Positions 8,196-17,850 are shown, numbered from the stretch's first letter. The stretch: 64,000 bases of DNA from Anaerocolumna sp. AGMB13025 (GCF_029689925.1 NZ_CP121445.1:4262501-4326500), one strand, 5' to 3'. Translations and numbers: made by a program. Notes: generated by a model not told the origin, from the sequence alone.

Positions 8196-9671
8196 TTAAG
8201 CAAATGGATTCTCTGTCTTGTATAACATTCCCTTAGGCTGGTTAAAGCCGATTTCTTCAACCTCCACACCAAGATATTTATATACTTCATAAATAGCTTT
8301 TCCAAAGTGACCAAAAGCAACTGCGCCATGATGAGGATAATTTCCTTCTACCAATACATGACGGTAGAATCTTCCCATTTCAGGAATTGCAAAAATACCG
8401 ATAGCACCAAAGGAACGGGTTGCTACTGGAAGAACTTCACCTTGTGCAATGTATCCTCTTAATTTTGCATCTGCAGTACTCTGTAAACGGAAGAATGTGA
8501 TATCTCCAGGTACGATATCTCCTTCTAAGGTTCCCTGAGTTACTTCTTCCGGAAGGTTTCTAGCCATAATCATCTGGTATTTCATAGCACAGAAGGATAA
8601 TTTGCCAGCTGCTGTATTTCCGCAATGGAAGCCCATGAAGGTGTCTTTATGGGTATAGTTATGTTTACCCTTAATATCAGCCTCATACATATCGGCAGGA
8701 ACAGTGTTGTTAATATCAAGTAAAGTAACTGTGTCTTCACTGACAACAGTTCCGATAAATTCGCTTAAAGCACCATAAATATCAACTTCACAGGATACCG
8801 GGATACCCATAGCAGTTAAACGGCTGTTAACATAGCAGGGAACAAATCCGAACTGAGTCTGGAATGCAGGCCAGCACTTTCCAGCGATAGCTACATATTC
8901 TCTGGAACCTTTATGTCCTTCTACCCAGTCAAGTAAAGTGATTTCATACTGTGCAAGTTTAGGAAGGATTTCAGGTTTTAAATTACCTTTGCCAAGTTCT
9001 TCTTCCATGCTCTTAATAACTTCAGGAATTCTGGCATCTCCTGCATGTTTATTAAAGGCTTCAAATAAATCAAGTTCAGAGTTTTCTTCAATCTCAACTC
9101 CCAGGTTATAAAGCTGTTTGATTGGTGCGTTGCAGGCTAAGAAGTCCTGAGGACGTGGTCCGAAGGAGATGATCTTTAAGCTGTTAAGTCCTATGATAGC
9201 ACGGGCGATTGGTAAGAATTCTCCAATCATATCTGCACATTCACTGGCTGTGCCAACCGGATATTCCGGTATGTATGCTTTAATATTACGAAGTTTTAAG
9301 TTATAGCTGGCATTTAACATACCACAGTAAGCATCGCCGCGGCCGCCGATTAAGTTATCTCCGGTTTCTTCTGCTGCAGCTACAAACATAACCGGACCAC
9401 CGAATTCTTTTGCTAATAAAGTTTCAGCAGATTCCGGTCCAAAGTTACCCAGGTATACTACTAATGCATTACAGCCGGCTGCTTTCACTTCGCTCAGTGC
9501 TGTTCTCATGTGGATTTCGTTCTCCACACAAGTGGGACATTCATAAATATCTCCGTATTTTTCTGTAAATTCCTTAACTACTGCCTGTCTTCTGGATACA
9601 GACAAAGTCATTGGGAAACAGTCACGGCTTACCGCTACGATACCTATTTTTAATTCAGGCATATTTTTCAT
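8196..9671 (-). CDS. L-fucose/L-arabinose isomerase family protein
   Basis: A 491-residue cytoplasmic enzyme of the fucose/arabinose isomerase fold. The N-terminal Rossmann-like half begins with PELKIGIVAVSRDCFP and includes VVYLGNFGPE. The C-terminal half includes FMGFHCGNT and HHGAVAFGHFG, where the His residues resemble metal or substrate positions of the family. It is close in length to fucose isomerase but divergent, so the aldose substrate is uncertain. It follows the DUF4867 gene by 27 bp with GGAGG before its ATG. The combination with DUF4867 is a recurring clostridial pairing as I recall it. Confidence 0.8.
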   Translation of the reverse strand: MKNMPELKIGIVAVSRDCFPMTLSVSRRQAVVKEFTEKYGDIYECPTCVENEIHMRTALSEVKAAGCNALVVYLGNFGPESAETLLAKEFGGPVMFVAAAEETGDNLIGGRGDAYCGMLNASYNLKLRNIKAYIPEYPVGTASECADMIGEFLPIARAIIGLNSLKIISFGPRPQDFLACNAPIKQLYNLGVEIEENSELDLFEAFNKHAGDARIPEVIKSMEEELGKGNLKPEILPKLAQYEITLLDWVEGHKGSREYVAIAGKCWPAFQTQFGFVPCYVNSRLTAMGIPVSCEVDIYGALSEFIGTVVSEDTVTLLDINNTVPADMYEADIKGKHNYTHKDTFMGFHCGNTAAGKLSFCAMKYQMIMARNLPEEVTQGTLEGDIVPGDITFFRLQSTADAKLRGYIAQGEVLPVATRSFGAIGIFAIPEMGRFYRHVLVEGNYPHHGAVAFGHFGKAIYEVYKYLGVEVEEIGFNQPKGMLYKTENPFA

Positions 9672-9698
9672 CTTAATTAATCCTCCATATGTTTTAAT

Positions 9699-10325
9699 TT
9701 ATAAAACAGATATATTTTCTCCGGTTAATCCTACAAAAGCTCCTTCAATTTTAGCTTCGGAATGGGCGATTAACCACTTATTTCTTGCAAATAACAGGGA
9801 ATCCTCTTTCGCTCCCATGGGTTTTACTTCTAAATCCAGGTTGGTGTCTTTTGGTAATACTACACCGCATCGAAATCCTGCTCCCTTAACACCGCAAGGC
9901 GCATAATGAAGCGTAGTGGCATAAACTTCAATCATAGTTCCGGCAGGTACTAAGAATGCTTCAATCTGATCGGTTGGATACGTATATTCCGGAGTAATAT
10001 CTTTTTGAATACCGATTAATAAAATCAAATCTGTTGCTGCAACATTAATCTCTGAAGATCTGTGATATTCCACTGCATTTAACAGGTGGTTATGACCATT
10101 GCAGTAACCAATCTGTATGGGAAGTCCTCCGTATACACTGTCTGTGAAAGTCTTCATAATAGGAAGGCTCTCCAAAGCTGCTACAGATGGTTCATAAACA
10201 ACTCCCGCTGGAATCTCCATTCCATCCATGACTTTTAAAAAGTCTGTCAAATCATAGTCTTTGGTTAAGATACGTCCGTATTTTCCAAAGGCCGGATCTG
10301 TAACGTGTTTAATATCCACGCTCAT
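9699..10325 (-). CDS. DUF4867 family protein
   Basis: A 208-residue cytoplasmic protein that I recognise as DUF4867, usually encoded beside fucose-isomerase-like genes. It appears cupin-like: AFLVPAGTMIEVYATTLHYAPCGV resembles a double-stranded beta-helix strand pair with His and Cys that could bind metal. This suggests a sugar-binding or sugar-isomerising role, but the function is not established. It is the first gene of the operon after a good promoter at 10412-10440. The chosen ATG has AGAAGGG about 8 nt upstream; an out-of-frame ATG lies between. Confidence 0.75.
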   Translation of the reverse strand: MSVDIKHVTDPAFGKYGRILTKDYDLTDFLKVMDGMEIPAGVVYEPSVAALESLPIMKTFTDSVYGGLPIQIGYCNGHNHLLNAVEYHRSSEINVAATDLILLIGIQKDITPEYTYPTDQIEAFLVPAGTMIEVYATTLHYAPCGVKGAGFRCGVVLPKDTNLDLEVKPMGAKEDSLLFARNKWLIAHSEAKIEGAFVGLTGENISVL

Positions 10326-10411
10326 GTTTCATACCCTTCTTTCCTTTAAGAATCAACCTGGTATATCAGGCGAAAAACTTTTATAAAATGCTTTTCTAAA
10401 AGTATATTATT

Positions 10412-10440
10412 ATTTTAATTTATCTTATCTAATCTGTCAA
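10412..10440 (-). promoter_or_regulatory. Promoter of the sugar isomerase operon
   Basis: On the minus strand TTGACA (10435-10440) and TAAAAT (10412-10417) are spaced by 17 bp. A small palindrome CTTTTCTAAAAG (10391-10402) sits about 10-20 bp downstream of the -10 and could be the ROK operator (inference). Confidence 0.65.
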
Positions 10441-10523
10441 TATATTTATAGGAATTCATGTAAATTTTAGTCACTTCTGCTTTGACCGCGCAAAAAGTAC
10501 AGGCAAAGCCCCCTGACATACTT

Positions 10524-11651
10524 TTAGATTCCTTCGATAAATTTACTAACTAGCTGTAGTGCCGCGCCGATTGCTGTTGCCCTGCTCTGATATTGGGTGA
10601 GTTTAAAATATTCTCCGCTTTTTTCAAAGAAATTACGTTCTGCCAGACGCTTTTGTATCTCCTCCAGATAAGGATCCAGATACTGGGCTAATACACCGCC
10701 AAGTACCACATCACTGTCATATACCATATAAATATTATTAATACCAATGCACAGGTATTTAAGATATTCGTCCCAGATTTTTAAATATTCAATATTTCCT
10801 GCATCCAGTTCGGAAAAGAAATCTTCAATCTGACAGCCTAAGTCATCCGAAATTCTGGCAGTGGAGATGTAAGCTTCCAGACAGCCCCTTTGCCCGCAGT
10901 TACATAGTTTTCCCCCCGGGGATACAGTCATGTGTCCAAATTCTCCTGCCCTGTGATGATGTCCCTTATATAATTCATCCTTTTTTATAATGCAGCCGCC
11001 GACTCCTTTACCTACCGATAAATAAGCCTTGTCCTCACCCATCGGATTACTCCATAATTCCGTAAAGGCGCCAGCATTGGCATCATTATCCACGATACAG
11101 GGATATTCAATGGCCTGAGTCAGTTTACTTAAAGGATAACAGCTTATTCCAAGGGATGGTGCTTTAATTATATATTCCTTATTCTGATCAAAGACCCCCG
11201 GAACTGCAATACCAACTCCAAGAATCTTATCTTTATCAAAATGATTGTGTTCAACGATATTATGAACCAGATATCCAAGATATCTGCTGTACTCCTCTTC
11301 TTCTGAAAAGGTTTTTAAATATTTTTCATAATCTAAAACCGTACCATATAAATCTATTGCTAATATACTGACATGATGTCTTCTTATCTCCAGACCTATA
11401 GTTATTACAGCCTCTCCTACCGGTGTAATTGCCTGGGCTTTTCTCCCGCCGGTGGACTGAAAATTCCCGCCGTATTCAATCAGTCCCTCTTCTGTCAGTT
11501 CTTTTAAATTCTGGTTAACAGTGGGAAGGCTTAAGGAAAGCTGTGCGGCAATCTCTTGTCTTGCAATTTCCCTGCTATTATAGATCAATTTAAAGATGCG
11601 GTTTTTATTCATTTTCTTTACTTCAATGGAAGTAATTTTTTTTCCCGTCAT
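10524..11651 (-). CDS. ROK family transcriptional regulator (XylR/NagC-type)
   Basis: A 375-residue repressor-type ROK protein. The N-terminal winged helix (about 15-75) includes ARQEIAAQLSLSLPTVNQNLKEL. The kinase-like part contains DNDANAGAF, GVGGCIIKK and the zinc-binding ROK motif CNCGQRGCLEAY. The ATG at 11651 follows GGTGGTGA; the open frame extends to 11750 but lacks a ribosome-binding site there. Family members are inactivated by sugars or sugar phosphates. Its position just upstream of the isomerase operon, on the same strand, suggests it controls that operon. Confidence 0.88.
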   Translation of the reverse strand: MTGKKITSIEVKKMNKNRIFKLIYNSREIARQEIAAQLSLSLPTVNQNLKELTEEGLIEYGGNFQSTGGRKAQAITPVGEAVITIGLEIRRHHVSILAIDLYGTVLDYEKYLKTFSEEEEYSRYLGYLVHNIVEHNHFDKDKILGVGIAVPGVFDQNKEYIIKAPSLGISCYPLSKLTQAIEYPCIVDNDANAGAFTELWSNPMGEDKAYLSVGKGVGGCIIKKDELYKGHHHRAGEFGHMTVSPGGKLCNCGQRGCLEAYISTARISDDLGCQIEDFFSELDAGNIEYLKIWDEYLKYLCIGINNIYMVYDSDVVLGGVLAQYLDPYLEEIQKRLAERNFFEKSGEYFKLTQYQSRATAIGAALQLVSKFIEGI

Positions 11652-11868
11652 ACTATCACCACCCATGTTTTTATATGTATTATAGCCTTTCGCATAAGGT
11701 ATGGCAAGGATATATTGTACCGCTGTCTGAATCACAGACAATTTTAACACAGATGTTTATTGCACAAAATTATTGTAGTAAAAAATATTCTCAAATAAAT
11801 GATTATAGTACAAATAATCGTATCATGGATTGCTGCATAGATACTTACAACATAAGTAATCTCAAGAA

Positions 11869-12495
11869 TCAGGTGGGTTCTTCCCCCATGTGATAAAAAC
11901 TTGATTCATATTTTTCTACCGCCTGAATCATGAGATTCTTAAGATTCATCTCTAAATCACCTATGGTATCTTTCTTCCTATTCTTTATCCTGGTGTCTGT
12001 ACTATGCTTGGTACGGGAACCTGCAGTACCATTGAAAGGGTCCGAAGAATGGGCTGAGTCTCTATGTGGTTCTTCCATTGCCTTATCAGATAATTCCTCT
12101 CGTTCCAGGGCATCCTTCACCGTATTTAACCTGGCCAGCCTATGGAATGGAATCTTTCCGGCAATTACTTTATCCTTACCAATACGGATTTTATATTCCA
12201 TTTCGCTGTCTGGGCAGTCATCCGCTGTGGATTCTTCCTCATAAAGCTCCATAGCCTCATCCTTTTCTACCATTCTCTGACCCGCCAGGTGAGCCTCAGG
12301 ATCATTCATTAATCTATCCCGGATAGATCTTCCACTGTCTGAAAGATATTCCGCTAGAAAATCTTCAAAATCCTTGCTTAACCCTTCCTTATTTATTTTT
12401 TCAGCTGACTCTGCTTTTTCATCAAACCGTTTCGAAAAACGGTGTATCAGCTGTCCATTGCTGTTTGCAATTTTAATATCAATATCAATAACCAT
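11869..12495 (-). CDS. Hypothetical protein, highly charged
   Basis: A 208-residue soluble protein that I do not recognise. It begins MVIDIDIKIANSNG, is rich in Glu, Lys, Asp and Ser, has no membrane segment or signal peptide, and its middle (about 145-180) looks disordered. The last 25 residues are predicted helical (LEMNLKNLMIQAVEKYESSF). A GGTGG-AGG type ribosome-binding site (GGGTGGTAGG) stands directly before the ATG. It lies 143 bp downstream of the ABC exporter genes on the same strand, so a functional link to the exporter is possible but unproven. Confidence 0.6.
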   Translation of the reverse strand: MVIDIDIKIANSNGQLIHRFSKRFDEKAESAEKINKEGLSKDFEDFLAEYLSDSGRSIRDRLMNDPEAHLAGQRMVEKDEAMELYEEESTADDCPDSEMEYKIRIGKDKVIAGKIPFHRLARLNTVKDALEREELSDKAMEEPHRDSAHSSDPFNGTAGSRTKHSTDTRIKNRKKDTIGDLEMNLKNLMIQAVEKYESSFYHMGEEPT

Positions 12496-12638
12496 CCTAC
12501 CACCCTAAAATCATTAAGTATTTATAAGGATTATCGGACAGAAAATTGTTTTCAAATACCTTAAACCAGATAATAATAGAACAATTTCATTTCCTACGTC
12601 GTTGTCCACTATTTGTAAATGTTATATCTTATAAAAAA

Positions 12639-14411
12639 TTAATTAATATAGTATTTCGCCTGTGTCTGAAACATAGCTGCATACAAGGAATCCTTAAGTT
12701 CCAGCAGTTCCTCATGGGTTCCGTATTCCAGGATTTCCCCGTTCTTAAACACGGCAATCTTATCAGAGAATCTGGTGCTTGATAATCTATGGGATATGTA
12801 TATGGCCGTCTTACCTTCCACCAACATATCAAAGCTATGATAAACTTCATACTCTGCCAGAGGATCCAGCGCTGAGGTCGGTTCATCCAGGATTACGATT
12901 GGGGAATTTTTGCATAATGCCCTGGCTATAGCTAATTTTTGTGCCTGCCCACCGGAGAACTCAATTCCTTCTTCGTCAAAGTTTTTATAGATACTGGTAT
13001 CCAGTCCTTTGAGTAACTTATTAAGATCCTGGCTAAATCCTGCTTTATCAAGACCGGTTCGCATCTGTTCTTCCGTCATTCCAGAACTTATAGAAAGATT
13101 TTCCCGTATGCTAAAGGATAACAATTTAAAATCCTGAAAAACAACCGACAATAATTTCTGATACTCCTCATATCGGTATTCCCTGATATCCACACCACCC
13201 AGTAAAATTACCCCTTTAGTAGGTTCATAAAGACCGGACAGAAGTTTTATAAAGGTGGTTTTCCCTGCACCGTTAAGTCCTACCACAGATAACTTTTCTC
13301 CGGGAGTAATTCGAATTGATATATTTTTCAGAGCATATTCCTCTTTCCTGGGATATTTAAAACTTACCTTTTTAAATTCTATGGTATAATCCGTAATACC
13401 CATTATGGTCTGGCTTCCCTGCTTACCTTTCGATTCAATCCGGTCAAATTCCTTAAACAATTCCAAATAAAGGCATAACTGGTTTATCTCAATTAAGGCA
13501 TTGATGCAAGACATAATAGAAGTACTAAAGCCTGACGCCGCACCGGCATACATGGTAAAGCTTCCGATACCGATACTCTTACCGGCAGTCTTTAGGGTCA
13601 GATATCCGTAAATCAGGATCATCTGCATTTGGATGTTTATACTGCTGATGCCGGAGTACTTCCCAATCTGGGTATATTGTACGGAATAGATAGCGAGTAA
13701 CTTATCCATATACCCTTTCATTTTCTTTAAAATCAACGGTCGTGCCTGATATAATCTTATATCTTTCCCAATGGAGAAATCCGATGTCAGTCTTAAAAAA
13801 TATCCAAAAGCCCGATTATCGGTTATGGACTTTTGATTGTCCTCAAATCGGAGCCGTTCTATTTTTTTAAATATAATAGAATTAAGGAAAACAATGCCAA
13901 AGATTGCCAGGATAATCACAGGATTTAAAATTGCTAAAATATATCCGAGTCCAACAAGGGTTATGACTTCATTGATAATTTTAGAAACATTTTCTACGGT
14001 TCTTCCTACTGCGTCTTCATTGTAGATTGCAAAATAGGCTTTCTCCTTTAAATCCAGTATATCCGGATTTTCAATATTCTCAAAATCCATATCCACACAT
14101 TTTTCTCCCAAATAAGTCTCAAGAGAGAGTAACAGTTCCATTTTAGCGGATTCCATGATTTTTACAAACATCTGATTCAGTAATTTTAAACTAAGATTGC
14201 CTATCGTCAGTACTGCCACATAAATCAGCAGCTTACTAATATTTTTATCTCCCAATAATTCATCAATAATAAGCTTTGGCATAATAATATTAAAGAATGG
14301 GGTCAGGGCCTTTGTAACAGAAGCCAGCACCGACTTTATCAAGTAAGTCTTAGAAAGTTTATGAGTCAGCTTTAAAAAATACACTAAGGTTTTCTGGTTT
14401 TTACGAAACAT
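12639..14411 (-). CDS. ABC transporter, fused membrane and ATP-binding domains (second subunit)
   Basis: A 590-residue exporter half: six transmembrane helices in about residues 1-310, then a nucleotide-binding domain. Walker A is VVGLNGAGKTT, the signature is FSGGQAQKLAIARAL, Walker B is IVILDEPTSALD, and the switch His is in ISHRLSS. The frame is open to 14474, but the ATG at 14411 has GAGGAGG just upstream and begins MFRKNQKTL. It overlaps the upstream ABC gene by 11 bp, so the two subunits are co-translated and probably form a heterodimer. Related pairs export peptides, lipids or drugs; the cargo is unknown. Confidence 0.88.
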   Translation of the reverse strand: MFRKNQKTLVYFLKLTHKLSKTYLIKSVLASVTKALTPFFNIIMPKLIIDELLGDKNISKLLIYVAVLTIGNLSLKLLNQMFVKIMESAKMELLLSLETYLGEKCVDMDFENIENPDILDLKEKAYFAIYNEDAVGRTVENVSKIINEVITLVGLGYILAILNPVIILAIFGIVFLNSIIFKKIERLRFEDNQKSITDNRAFGYFLRLTSDFSIGKDIRLYQARPLILKKMKGYMDKLLAIYSVQYTQIGKYSGISSINIQMQMILIYGYLTLKTAGKSIGIGSFTMYAGAASGFSTSIMSCINALIEINQLCLYLELFKEFDRIESKGKQGSQTIMGITDYTIEFKKVSFKYPRKEEYALKNISIRITPGEKLSVVGLNGAGKTTFIKLLSGLYEPTKGVILLGGVDIREYRYEEYQKLLSVVFQDFKLLSFSIRENLSISSGMTEEQMRTGLDKAGFSQDLNKLLKGLDTSIYKNFDEEGIEFSGGQAQKLAIARALCKNSPIVILDEPTSALDPLAEYEVYHSFDMLVEGKTAIYISHRLSSTRFSDKIAVFKNGEILEYGTHEELLELKDSLYAAMFQTQAKYYIN

Positions 14412-16200
14412 ACTGTTCCTCCTCTTTATAGTATACTGCCTGAACCTCAAACATCTTCGCATAACTCTTACCAAGTTCCATTAATTCTTCATGGGTGCCA
14501 TACTCCTTTAATTCACCATTTTCGATAAACGCAATGACATCACAAAATCTGGTACTGGAAAGCCTATGAGAAATATAAATTGCTGTCCTTTGTTTCACAA
14601 GTTCGTCAAAGCTTTGATAAAGATTATATTCTGCCAACGCATCCAGTGCCGCTGTCGGTTCATCCATAACTATAATCTTCCCGCTTTTGTATAAAGCCCT
14701 GGCCAGGGCGAGTTTCTGATTTTCCCCTCCAGAAAATTCCACCCCATTTTCATCCAGTATTTTTAACATATTGGTTTTAAGCCCCTGGTCCAAAGTTCCA
14801 ATCTTCTCCTTAAGTCCTGCTTTATTAATAATATCCATAAGCACGTTCTCCTCTGCATCCTCATCAGAAAAAGTAATATTCTCTTGGATATTAAACCCAA
14901 ATATATGAATATCCTGAAACACAACAGAAAACAGTTTATTGTAAGCCTCCCTGTCAAATTCCTTAATATCGATCCCATTTAGAAGGATCCTTCCGCTTAC
15001 CGGACGGTATAATCCTGTCAGAAGCTTTACCAGGGTAGTTTTGCCGGCTCCATTGATGCCTACTAAAGCAAGTTTTTGTCCGCCTTTCATGCAAAGCGAA
15101 AAATCTTTAAAGATATATTTCTCACTGCCAGGATATTTAAAACTTACCTTCTCAAATTCCAGTTCATACTGTTCATGATCCGGTATACCTATTGGATTAA
15201 AAACCTCTTCCGGTTCTTCTTTCCTTAAAAACTCCCTGAAATCACTTACATAAAGGGACTGTATCCCTATGGCTGACAAATCCTTAAGGACCGTATCCAT
15301 CCAGGTGACAAAACTATTCATAGCCAGCGAGTACATAACAAAATCACCAATGGCCATACTAGTAAATAACACTCGGTAAATAAGATATCCATAGATAACA
15401 ATCTCTCGGATGAACATAAGAAAAGCTTCGATAACCGTGGATTGTAAAATACGATTTTGTACTTCATTGATAATCCACAGCAGCTTATCCCCTGCTGCCT
15501 GCTTTTTGGGTAACAGCAGGCTTTTTAAGCCGTAAACTCTGATATCCTTACCGTATTGAAAATCCGATAAAACAGAAGAACAATAATAATTCTTCCGTTC
15601 CTCTTCAGATTGTGCTTTTCTTTGGCTCCGCTCAAATTTCTCAGCCTGTAACATTGCAAAAAAAGACAGAATTATAGTTACAACCAATACCCCTAATATA
15701 AAGGGATTAAGGTTAAAAATAATTGCCGAAAAAGCAAAGAAACCAATGAGGCTCCCAGGCAGGCTAAATAGTTTAAGTATTACTAATCCAATACCCTTTA
15801 AGGGACTTTGTATCGTCTTTAGAGCTGTGTTAATGTCGTTTAATGTACCGGGATCCTCGGTATAAGGATAATCCATTGACATGGTTTTATCGCTTAACAT
15901 GCGGATAAAATTATACCTGATTTCATTCATTTTCATCCTGTAATTTCCCTGGAGATATTCCGTTAAAAATCCTGTCAGGGCGGCAAGTGCAAAAGCACAG
16001 CACAGAATTGTAAGAATACGGGCAGGTCTCTGTCTTCCTAAAAGTTCATCAATTAAGAGTTTGGGAACATAAATCCAGATAAATGGTGAAATTGCATAAA
16101 AAACCGAATTAAGACCAATTGATAAAAAGATGGATTTTTTCCACTGATAAATATGTTTCACAATATAGTATAAATTTGCTAATATTTTATGTACTGCCAT
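14401..16200 (-). CDS. ABC transporter, fused membrane and ATP-binding domains (first subunit)
   Basis: A 599-residue partner of the downstream ABC protein with the same order: six helices (about 20-310), then the ATPase. Walker A is LVGINGAGKTT, the signature is FSGGENQKLALARAL, Walker B is IIVMDEPTAALD, followed by ISHRLSS. Both subunits carry a GluPro catalytic site, so neither looks degenerate. AGGAAAGGA precedes the ATG. The unit lies directly behind the HTH-TPR regulator gene and its terminator, suggesting regulation by that protein. No peptidase C39 domain is present, so it is not a processing-type bacteriocin exporter. Confidence 0.88.
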   Translation of the reverse strand: MAVHKILANLYYIVKHIYQWKKSIFLSIGLNSVFYAISPFIWIYVPKLLIDELLGRQRPARILTILCCAFALAALTGFLTEYLQGNYRMKMNEIRYNFIRMLSDKTMSMDYPYTEDPGTLNDINTALKTIQSPLKGIGLVILKLFSLPGSLIGFFAFSAIIFNLNPFILGVLVVTIILSFFAMLQAEKFERSQRKAQSEEERKNYYCSSVLSDFQYGKDIRVYGLKSLLLPKKQAAGDKLLWIINEVQNRILQSTVIEAFLMFIREIVIYGYLIYRVLFTSMAIGDFVMYSLAMNSFVTWMDTVLKDLSAIGIQSLYVSDFREFLRKEEPEEVFNPIGIPDHEQYELEFEKVSFKYPGSEKYIFKDFSLCMKGGQKLALVGINGAGKTTLVKLLTGLYRPVSGRILLNGIDIKEFDREAYNKLFSVVFQDIHIFGFNIQENITFSDEDAEENVLMDIINKAGLKEKIGTLDQGLKTNMLKILDENGVEFSGGENQKLALARALYKSGKIIVMDEPTAALDALAEYNLYQSFDELVKQRTAIYISHRLSSTRFCDVIAFIENGELKEYGTHEELMELGKSYAKMFEVQAVYYKEEEQYVS

Positions 16201-16283
16201 GAATTTATCCTTTCCTAATCATTTTTTATTAGTATACGAGTACTGAGGAAAAAAGGATAGCAGAACAGGTTGGGAAAAAACGC

Positions 16284-16310
16284 AAAAAAAATAGAGCCTT
16301 GGCCCTATTT
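16284..16310 (-). terminator. Terminator after HTH-TPR regulator
   Basis: On the minus strand AAATAGGGCC and GGCTCTATTT form a 10-bp stem with a very small loop followed by eight T. It separates the regulator transcript from the ABC exporter genes. Confidence 0.8.
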
Positions 16311-16331
16311 CATTCCTTGATTATGGGAAAT

Positions 16332-17510
16332 TTATATATCCTGTGATAAATAAGAATATATGTATTCTGATACAGTCAAAGCCTCTTTGTACTTGCGGTT
16401 GGCTTTATAAGCTTTTAGTAAAAAATCGCCGTAGTATTTTGTATTAGAGAATTTGTTGCTTCTCCTGGATTGATTATAAACGAAAGCAAGCTGGCTTATA
16501 TATTCCTTACAATGAATATAATCCTCTGTTTCTGCCATAATCTGAAGCAATTGATTAACCAGATCAGACTGGCTGAGCTTCGCAGCTCTCTCATAATACT
16601 CCTGGGCTTTGTCGTTTTGTCCGTACTTAAAGTAAAGAAAACAAAGTTTCTGATAGATCTTAACCAAATAATCCTGATCTGTTACCGGACAAAGCTTCAA
16701 TGCCTTAAGGAGATTTTCCTCCGCTTTCTTAAAATTCCCTTTGGTATATGCAATCCCCATATGATAATAAATATTACATTCCATAGTAATATTATTTAGC
16801 AATCTAGATAATAAAAGTGCTTTATCATAATACTTCTGCATGGTCGCTACATGAAAATCCATATAAACATGTCCCAGCATCAGGCAAATATCCATCTGAA
16901 GTTTTATATAGCCTTCTGCATAAGCCTGATTAAGTGCTTCCAGATATAACTCGATAGCTTCATAATATTTACCCTCCCACCATTTTATATTGCCCATACC
17001 ATATAAAATTTCCGGTGCATGTTTTATCTGAAATGCTTCTTTTAGCATACTCATATCTTCTTTTACAATTCCGGTAAAAAAATATGCCTTAAATAACTGT
17101 TCCGAATCCATATACTCCTTTAGTTTCAAAAGTTGTATATCCTTTAATTCAAACAGATTCTCTGCTATAACAAATAGCTGATAATCCAGATAGAGCGGTG
17201 AATTTAAAAACTTATCCCGATTGTCGTTAATTTTAGCTAAGTTATCCTCCTCCGGAGTAATTCCCAGATAACGGAATTTATAAATCTCTTCAAACAATAT
17301 TTTCCCTTCTCGGATAAATTCCTCGTCATCATAATATGTAATAGCCAATTTCTCAAACAACAGCCGGATAATTTCTTCACTAGGGACAATCAGACCTTTT
17401 TCTATTTTAGACAAATAGGAAACCGCACAGATTCCTTTGGATAGATATTCCTGCTTAAGCCCCTGCTGTTCCCGGTTCATTTTTATCAGCAGCCCTGAAA
17501 TATTTTTCAT
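16332..17510 (-). CDS. HTH-TPR transcriptional regulator (Rgg/PlcR-like architecture)
   Basis: A 392-residue cytoplasmic protein. Residues about 5-65 are an XRE-type helix-turn-helix (MNREQQGLKQEYLSKGICAVSYLSKIEKG). The rest is helical repeats resembling TPRs, for example YYEAIELYLEALNQAYAEG and AQEYYERAAKLSQ. The architecture is that of regulators that bind small peptides, such as the RRNPP group, but no adjacent peptide pheromone gene is evident. AAAAGGAG precedes the ATG. Likely target genes are the ABC exporter below it and possibly the divergent membrane protein at 17851. Confidence 0.83.
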   Translation of the reverse strand: MKNISGLLIKMNREQQGLKQEYLSKGICAVSYLSKIEKGLIVPSEEIIRLLFEKLAITYYDDEEFIREGKILFEEIYKFRYLGITPEEDNLAKINDNRDKFLNSPLYLDYQLFVIAENLFELKDIQLLKLKEYMDSEQLFKAYFFTGIVKEDMSMLKEAFQIKHAPEILYGMGNIKWWEGKYYEAIELYLEALNQAYAEGYIKLQMDICLMLGHVYMDFHVATMQKYYDKALLLSRLLNNITMECNIYYHMGIAYTKGNFKKAEENLLKALKLCPVTDQDYLVKIYQKLCFLYFKYGQNDKAQEYYERAAKLSQSDLVNQLLQIMAETEDYIHCKEYISQLAFVYNQSRRSNKFSNTKYYGDFLLKAYKANRKYKEALTVSEYIYSYLSQDI

Positions 17511-17644
17511 GTCAAAACTCCTTTTACACCTAATAATTTATTATCTGCAATATATGTATAGTGTAATACTTTCCAGGCTGCATAACAATTACCTTAGCAT
17601 TTTTTTAATAGGATTCATGCAAAATATGAGTTGTCTAAGCCCAA

Positions 17645-17712
17645 TGTAGAATAGACAAAAAAATTGTAGAATAGGAAAAACGGATTGTAATAATTTGGAA
17701 TAGTTGTATAAT
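17645..17712 (+). promoter_or_regulatory. Promoter with upstream 10-bp direct repeats
   Basis: TTGTAA (17685-17690) and TATAAT (17707-17712) are spaced by 16 bp and would drive the gene at 17851 with a leader of about 130 nt. Two exact copies of TGTAGAATAG (17645-17654 and 17665-17674) start 20 bp apart, two helical turns, just upstream of the -35. They may be binding sites for the divergently encoded HTH-TPR regulator (inference). Confidence 0.55.
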
Positions 17713-17850
17713 AAATATGATAAATAACTATTAGCAATGCATGTAAGAAACTGCATTACTTATGTTAGGTATTTGCGAAACTATCATATCCTAAAAACTG
17801 AATGGTTCGTAAATTACCTAATCAATTATGTTTATGAAAGGAGCCTTGGT

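Noticed and set aside
17737..17850. N-terminal extension of the holin-like protein
   Set aside because: The residues are unlike the rest and AAAGGAG clearly marks the ATG at 17851.
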